From the NCBI GenBank assembly GCA_040752025.1, contig JBFMFR010000029.1, positions 21,143 to 85,142 on the forward strand: a DNA stretch of 64,000 nucleotides, read 5' to 3'. The position numbers were made by a program, and so were the translations under genes. The first letter of the stretch is position 1; every line of letters starts with the position of its first letter. Of this stretch, positions 59,573-64,000 are shown in pieces. The notes beneath the pieces were generated by a model, which was given only the letters and a program-made list of their open reading frames with translations, had not been told where the DNA came from and did not search any database. The DNA is from JBFMFR01 sp040752025. Lineage in GTDB: Bacteria; Chloroflexota; Anaerolineae; Anaerolineales; UBA4823.

Positions 59573-60517
59573 ATGAAACCGATTTTGTCGAGAATCTCGT
59601 TCAAGGCTTGTGCTATATCAGGAATGTTGTTCCTGCTGGTTGGCGTAGCTCTATTCACGATTCTTCTGTTGATAGAACTTTATAGCAGCAGAAACTCTAG
59701 AGTCAATAACGTTCCTGTGGTTCTTGCGTGGACTCCGAGTTCTTCTATGAAGGATTTGGAGTATGCCGAGAAGATGCGCAAATTTGTGGAGGTAAACGGG
59801 GGTTGTGAGCTGCCTTGCTGGATGGGCATGCGAGCGGGAGAAACCAGCCTAGAAAGTATCTTTGAGATATACACTGTCGAGCTTGGAGTAGCCCCCCGAG
59901 AAATGTATGAGCTTGAATTTATCCCCCGGAAAACGCATGAGGTTGGTGAATCCGCACCATTCTATGAGATATCCATTTTCGATTCTGCGCATGGTTTGTC
60001 GATAGGCCAAGACATCTATGTGGAAGCTGAATATAGCAAAGGAAAAGGCGTGATCACCAGGTTGAGCGCCGTGGTTAATGCGTGGCAGCGCAGCCCAGAT
60101 TCTTACTACGCCCAGGTGATGGAACGCTTTCTGCTGCCTGGCATGCTAAGCGAGTTGGGGATTCCTGATCAAGCCTGGATGAGCGCTAATCTCTTTGATC
60201 GCGACTCTTACACGGGAATGCCATATTACGAACTGTTCTTGTACTACAATGAACTTGGCACGTTGGTAACTTACAAGGGCGATCTGAAAGAGCGTGGTGA
60301 GAGGCTGATTTTGTGCCCGTACAAAGGAGCAACCTTCTCAGTCAATCAATGGTGGCCCAAGGAAAGAGTGTCTGTTGAAAGCCTGACTGAGCGCCCACCT
60401 TCGCCCAATATACTTCTGGAACAAGCTGCTGGTATCGATATCGCCAAGTTCTACGAAATATTCAAGGAGCCAGGTTCCCGGGCCTGCCTGGAAACGCCTG
60501 CCGAAATGTGGAAGTGA
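59573..60517 (+). CDS. Membrane-anchored protein of unknown function
   Basis: 314 residues. An N-terminal membrane helix (~15-40) is followed by an outer domain containing NGGCELPCWMGMRAGETSLESIFEIY, a Cys-Leu-Pro-Cys motif I associate with uncharacterised Chloroflexota surface proteins. Other conserved-looking parts are LILCPYKGATF and RACLETPAEMWK. No catalytic signature. It may be co-transcribed with the upstream lipoprotein (72-bp gap). AT-rich codon use relative to the core genome. Confidence 0.7.
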   Translation: MKPILSRISFKACAISGMLFLLVGVALFTILLLIELYSSRNSRVNNVPVVLAWTPSSSMKDLEYAEKMRKFVEVNGGCELPCWMGMRAGETSLESIFEIYTVELGVAPREMYELEFIPRKTHEVGESAPFYEISIFDSAHGLSIGQDIYVEAEYSKGKGVITRLSAVVNAWQRSPDSYYAQVMERFLLPGMLSELGIPDQAWMSANLFDRDSYTGMPYYELFLYYNELGTLVTYKGDLKERGERLILCPYKGATFSVNQWWPKERVSVESLTERPPSPNILLEQAAGIDIAKFYEIFKEPGSRACLETPAEMWK

Positions 60518-60655
60518 ATTAAACACCAGAGGATTCTAGTACAAGTGTGTGGCGCGGTGCAGCTCAGGGACCGACCTGAACGCGGTCGAGTCGCACAACA
60601 ACTGACACAACTGGAACGAGCAGGGCGGGCGTTTGGGGCAAATCTTGTGGCGTAA
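60518..60655 (+). other. Unassigned spacer before the RHS remnant
   Basis: 138 bp ending in tandem TAA stops in the frame of the RHS remnant. It does not resemble RHS sequence and may be the edge of another inserted or deleted element. I see no gene in it. Confidence 0.4.
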
Positions 60656-61242
60656 TAATCCTGCGCGCTCTACCGCCTGACGGGGGCCAGGGCGGAGAAC
60701 GGCGCCGGCGGCAACTACGACCAATCCCTGGCCAGCGGGCTGGGCTACACTTACAACCCCGCCAACGGCAACCTGGCGAGCAAGGCCGGAGTCGTTTATA
60801 CTTATGGCGATGTGAACCACAAACACGCCGTGACGGCCCTATCGAATGGGAATACGTATAGCTACGATTCTAATGGCAACATGACCCAGCGCGTGGTAGG
60901 CGGGCAGACCTTCAACCTGGGCTACGATCCCGAGAACCACATGATCTCGGTGAGCGGGGCGGCCGCGGCCGCCTACACCTACACCGGCGACGGGCAGCGC
61001 ATCGTTGCCACGGAGGGTGTGACGACGACGGTGTACCTGAGTAACTACCTCGAGTGGGCCAAGAATACGAGCACGCAGGCGGTCACGAGCAAATCTTACT
61101 ACTACGCCGGGACGACGCGGGTGGCGATGCGCCAGGACGGCGGCGCGCCGCTGTGGCTGTTCGGCGACCACCTGGGCAGTACCAATGTGGTGGCCAACTA
61201 CGACGGCTCAACGCACGGGAAGCAGCTTTACCAGGCCTGGGG
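60656..61242 (+). pseudogene. RHS/YD-repeat protein remnant, 5' part before the inserted element
   Basis: In frame from just after two TAA codons: ALYRLTGARAENGAGGNYDQ..., TYNPANGNLASKAGVVYTYGD, HAVTALSNGNTYSYDSNGNMTQRVVGGQTFNLGYDPENHMISVSG, YTGDGQRIVATEGVTTTVYLSNYLEW, RVAMRQDGGAPLWLFGDHLGSTNVVANYDGS, KQLYQAWG. These are RHS core repeats leading to the conserved hyperconserved-core end. The N-terminal part is missing (preceded by stops at ~60650), and after LYQAWG the frame breaks because a recombinase element is inserted. The ORF then ends in KAFT. The continuation is at 63764. Confidence 0.85.
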
Positions 61243-61336
61243 GAAAGCCTTCACCTGATGCGCCCTCAAGGGCAACAGTGATCCAACAATTCAAATAACG
61301 CATCCAACGCACCCGCTGAGAGGGAAAAAGCTGCGG

Positions 61337-61702
61337 GTGATCGAAAAGCCAGGAAAGCGAAGTGCGCAGGGGGAAATCTATGTAGAACTGCCAGATGGGA
61401 GGCAGCAGTATTTGCCGCGCCAATGGACAAACTTGGAGGAGCGTATTGCTTATCCAGAAGGAATGTGTTTCCCAATCGAGAAGTTGCTGAAGGCGAGAAA
61501 ACGGGTGGACGAGCTGCTGAAGCAGCAAAGCGAGGCTATCCTATCTGCTGAACGAAACGACGAACGAAGTTCAGGAGGTAGAAATGGAGAGCCTGCAGGG
61601 AATGAACTGGGAAGAGTTGAGTGCAGAGGTGCGTCAGAAGGTGATCGCCGTGTTGGTGGAAATGTTGCTGGAGTACCTGGCAAAGGAGGAGAGGGGAGAT
61701 GA
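61337..61702 (+). CDS. DUF5372-like small protein of the recombinase element
   Basis: 121 residues from a GTG at 61337, but the frame is open back to 61259 and reads THPTHPLRGKKLRVIEK, which matches the usual start region of this family (HPxHPLxG...), so the true start may be upstream at a non-standard codon (ATT at 61289). The body has EIYVELPDGRQQYLPRQWTNLEERIAYPEG, then a helical KLLKARKRVDELLKQQ. The C-terminal ~40 residues (RNDERSSGGRNGEPAGNE...) overlap the next gene in another frame and may not be conserved. Family members accompany this type of serine recombinase; role unknown. Confidence 0.6.
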   Translation: MIEKPGKRSAQGEIYVELPDGRQQYLPRQWTNLEERIAYPEGMCFPIEKLLKARKRVDELLKQQSEAILSAERNDERSSGGRNGEPAGNELGRVECRGASEGDRRVGGNVAGVPGKGGEGR

Positions 61703-61712
61703 ACCGGCCTGA
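61584..61712 (+). CDS. 42-residue helical protein between DUF5372-like and recombinase genes
   Basis: Starts with ATG after a strong AGGAGG site (61574-61579) and reads MESLQGMNWEELSAEVRQKV...VEMLLEYLAKEERGDEPA. It overlaps the end of the DUF5372-like frame and the first 14 bp of the recombinase gene, so three frames share the segment. Short helical proteins of this kind often precede such recombinases. Too short for most gene finders. Confidence 0.65.
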   Translation: MESLQGMNWEELSAEVRQKVIAVLVEMLLEYLAKEERGDEPA

Positions 61713-63753
61713 AGCCAAGATCAGCGTAGCACATTTGATGAAAAAGGCGTATGTGTACGTGCGCCAGTCGAGCATGATCCAGGTACAGCAGCACCAGGAA
61801 AGCACCCGGCGGCAGTATGAGCTGCAGCAGCGAGCGCTGCGGCTGGGATGGAGTGAAGAGAAGATCGAGATTGTGGATGAAGACCTGGGGCAATCCGCTT
61901 CGAACATCGGAGAGCAGCGCATGGGTTTCCAACGCCTGCTCAGCGCCATGGTGAGGGGAGAGGTAGGGGCCATCTTCAGTGTAGAAGTCTCGCGGCTGGC
62001 GCGGCAGGACAGCGAAGGCTACCGGATCGTGGAAGTAGCTGCCTTGATGGGGGTGCTGCTGGTGGACGAGCAGCAGGTCTATGATTCGAACCTGGGAGAT
62101 GACCGGCTGATGTTGGGGTTGAAGGTGCTGCTTTCGAGTAACGAAATCCGGACGATGAGACAACGGATGCAGAAAAACAAGCTGAGCAAGGCGCAGCGCG
62201 GCGAACTGCGCCTGGAGCTGCCGGTGGGGTTTGTGAATGGCGTCAAAGGAGAAGTGCTGCTAGACCCCAATGAAGAAGTGCGAGCTGCAGTCAGCCTGGT
62301 TTTCGAGCGTTACCGCCTGGGAGAGAACTTGAGCGGGGTGGCTCAATATTTCAACCAAAATGGCTTACGCTTCCCAAGACACCAAGATAATTGGGATGGG
62401 CGACTAGAATGGGGCAAGCTGACCCTGCAGCGTGTGCGCAACGTGCTGTCGAACCCAGTGTATGCCGGCGCGTATGTGTATGGGCGCACCGCGCTGAAAA
62501 CAGTGCTGGGAGAGAATGGGCAAATCCAACGCAAAGCCTGTCCCCTGGAGCCAGAAGCCTGGGGAGCAGCCATCTGGGATGCTTTCGAAGGGTACATCGG
62601 TCGCCAGGAATACGAAGCCAACCAGGAACGATTGGCGCAAAGAGTAGCCCGCTGTGGGCAAAACCAGCGCCGCAACTTGCGCAAAGATGGCTCGGCCCTG
62701 TTGAGTGGGATGATCTTATGCGGACGTTGCGGAAAACGCATGTACGTGCATTACTCGGGCCGGAGAGGAGAACGGGTCGTATACCTGTGCAATACGGATC
62801 GAGTTCGCTATGCTGAACCCGTGTGTCAAAACATACCGGGCAAACGAGTGGATAGCTTGATCGCAGAGAGGGTGTTGGCCGCTTTGACCCCGGCGCAGAT
62901 CGAACTCAGCCTGGCAGCCTTGCAAGAACTGGAACGCCAGCAAGCTGTGGTCGTGCAACAGTGGCAGCGCAGGCTGGAAGGAGCGCATTATGCGGTGCGC
63001 CTGGCGCAGCGCCGTTACGAACAAGTCGATCCAGACAATCGCCTGGTGGCGCGCAGCCTGGAAGCCGAGTGGGAAGCCAGCTTGAGAGAAGTCGAGCGCA
63101 TGGAAAAGGAGGTGGAACAGCGGACGAAACAGCACAAGACCAACCTGAGTGAAAAACAGCGCCTGGCATTACTGGCTCTGGCTCAGGATTTGCCGCGGTT
63201 GTGGCAGGCCGCCAGTACATCTTGGAAACAACGCAAACAACTGATAGAATTGTTGCTGGCGGATGTAACCCTGACCCGCCAGGACGATCAAGTGCGGGTG
63301 CAAATCCGTTGGCATACCAACCAGGTGGACACCTGTTACTTCGATGTTCAGACCATAGCCGTATCTACACCGCCGAGCATTCTCCAACGCATCGCTGAAC
63401 TTTACCAATCGCATACCGATGAGCAGATTGCCCAAATCTTCAACCAGGAAGACCTGCTTTCGGCGCATGGACATGCTTTCTCTGAGAGCATCATCGCCGA
63501 TATTCGCCGCGACCACGGCTATCTGCGGAGGCGCTTCATCCAACCCGTTACGCCCTCTGAGATTATTCAACGCATCCTTGACTTTTACCAATCACATACC
63601 GATATCCAGATTGCACAAATCCTCAACCAGGAAGGTTTTACTTCCGCCTGTGGGAAAACGTTCACGAAGAGCGTTGTGGCGGACATTCGCCGCCGCCACA
63701 AAATCCCTAAACTTACCCCTGTAGGAACTCAATTGCCGGAGTGTGTATTATGA
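61699..63753 (+). CDS. Large serine recombinase
   Basis: 684 residues. The catalytic domain (1-~150) contains YVYVRQSSMIQVQQHQESTRRQYEL, where the Ser of RQS is the likely nucleophile, and VEVSRLARQDSEGYRIVEVAALMGVLLVD. The recombinase DNA-binding domain follows (~170-290), then a zinc ribbon (LCGRCGKRM...LCNTDRVRYAEPVCQN, four Cys), a coiled coil (~400-480), and a C-terminal part with two similar ~60-residue helix-turn-helix-like repeats (ILQRIAELYQSHTDEQIAQIFNQE and IIQRILDFYQSHTDIQIAQILNQE). It catalyses insertion and excision of the element. It overlaps the upstream small gene. Confidence 0.9.
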   Translation: MNRPEAKISVAHLMKKAYVYVRQSSMIQVQQHQESTRRQYELQQRALRLGWSEEKIEIVDEDLGQSASNIGEQRMGFQRLLSAMVRGEVGAIFSVEVSRLARQDSEGYRIVEVAALMGVLLVDEQQVYDSNLGDDRLMLGLKVLLSSNEIRTMRQRMQKNKLSKAQRGELRLELPVGFVNGVKGEVLLDPNEEVRAAVSLVFERYRLGENLSGVAQYFNQNGLRFPRHQDNWDGRLEWGKLTLQRVRNVLSNPVYAGAYVYGRTALKTVLGENGQIQRKACPLEPEAWGAAIWDAFEGYIGRQEYEANQERLAQRVARCGQNQRRNLRKDGSALLSGMILCGRCGKRMYVHYSGRRGERVVYLCNTDRVRYAEPVCQNIPGKRVDSLIAERVLAALTPAQIELSLAALQELERQQAVVVQQWQRRLEGAHYAVRLAQRRYEQVDPDNRLVARSLEAEWEASLREVERMEKEVEQRTKQHKTNLSEKQRLALLALAQDLPRLWQAASTSWKQRKQLIELLLADVTLTRQDDQVRVQIRWHTNQVDTCYFDVQTIAVSTPPSILQRIAELYQSHTDEQIAQIFNQEDLLSAHGHAFSESIIADIRRDHGYLRRRFIQPVTPSEIIQRILDFYQSHTDIQIAQILNQEGFTSACGKTFTKSVVADIRRRHKIPKLTPVGTQLPECVL

Positions 63754-63763
63754 CATGCCTTTC

Positions 63764-64000
63764 GGTGAAACGCGCTTCGCGAGCGGAGATATCTCAACCA
63801 GCTTCCAGTACGCCGGACAGCGGAACGAGGCGAACATTGGGCTGTACTATTACGGGGCGAGGTGGTATGACAGTTATCTTAACCGCTGGACACAGCCGGA
63901 TAGTATTGTACCAGATTCGGGGAATGTGCTTGATTGGGATCGCTACAGTTATGTTAGGAATAACCCTGTTATTTACCAGGATCAGGACGGTCATATACCG
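63764..64000 (+). pseudogene. RHS/YD-repeat protein remnant, 3' part after the inserted element
   Basis: Open to the window edge: GETRFASGDISTSFQYAGQRNEANIGLYYYGARWYDSYLNRWTQPDSIVPDSGNVLDWDRYSYVRNNPVIYQDQDGH. This is the conserved end of the RHS core (GQ-R---LYYYGARWYD, RYSYV-NNP). It continues the segment that ended at 61242. The variable toxin-like C-terminal tip would lie to the right of the window. Confidence 0.88.

Larger units (their letters stand above)
61243..63765 (+). mobile_element. Serine-recombinase element inserted in the RHS gene (~2.5 kb)
   Basis: The left RHS segment reads LYQAW plus a Gly codon beginning GG (61241-61242); the right segment resumes with GGT GAA ACG, Gly-Glu-Thr (63764 on). 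Joining them at GG restores LYQAWGETRFASG, a normal RHS sequence, and restores the frame to the window end. The inserted DNA carries a DUF5372-like gene, a 42-residue gene and a large serine recombinase. Joining its two ends gives GCCTTTCGGAAAGCC, an imperfect palindrome around the GG, as expected for a serine recombinase attachment site. Boundaries are good to within ~2 bp. No direct repeat longer than GG is visible. Confidence 0.75.

Overview
This is 64 kb of GC-rich, gene-dense bacterial DNA. Most features point to Chloroflexota, probably an Anaerolineae-type bacterium. Many secreted or membrane proteins carry long Thr/Pro-rich linkers, many genes are TPR, GAF-kinase, papain-like or nSTAND proteins, and coenzyme F420 genes, a TtuA/TtuB tRNA-thiolation pair and promoters close to TTGACA/TATAAT are present. 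The assignment rests on gene content only; no rRNA or other phylogenetic marker lies in the window.

Layout. 1-9.3 kb: the end of a TPR protein, a cold shock gene, a minus-strand operon for a one-polypeptide ABC transporter with accessory lipoprotein and membrane proteins, ttuB-ttuA, glnA, a HELTH-motif protein and a selenocysteine tRNA gene (selC). 9.3-21 kb: an M50 protease, a phosphodiesterase-like lipoprotein, a membrane TPR protein, a four-GAF histidine kinase, an FmdB zinc ribbon and a membrane-anchored S33 alpha/beta hydrolase. 21-25.5 kb: a putative NTP-dependent conflict module (a Trypco1-type protein, then a trypsin / nSTAND ATPase / FGE-sulfatase fusion) followed by 1 kb of duplicated hairpin-rich repeats.

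25.5-39.3 kb is one long same-strand run behind a good promoter and a structured leader. It starts with a molybdenum hydroxylase (FAD subunit, then a fused 2Fe-2S/Mo subunit like E. coli YgfM-XdhD), then a Nudix protein, a GNAT protein and SsnA. It continues with F420 genes: NADPH-F420 reductase, CofE, CofD, CofC, an FbiB-like nitroreductase fused to a small pyrophosphatase-like domain, and an LLM oxidoreductase. A papain/alpha-beta-hydrolase fusion sits in the middle. With selC nearby, a selenium-dependent Mo hydroxylase working alongside F420 redox chemistry is a reasonable hypothesis. glcDEF (glycolate oxidase) follows.

43-56 kb: a GAF-GGDEF protein diverging from an M23 peptidase whose consensus promoter overlaps a GAAC-N4-GTTC palindrome (LexA/DinR-like), a PLD protein, glmS, a 19-bp palindrome array, a thioesterase, a lone CoxM-like subunit, an M16C peptidase, a broken GxxExxY gene between inverted repeats, and a VapBC pair. 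56-64 kb: a secreted C39-like protein, an AT-richer patch of lipoproteins, and an RHS/YD-repeat gene interrupted by a 2.5-kb serine-recombinase element. Both junctions of that element can be read and the empty site inferred.

Limits: functions are read from motifs and order only; domain boundaries are approximate; no searches were run.
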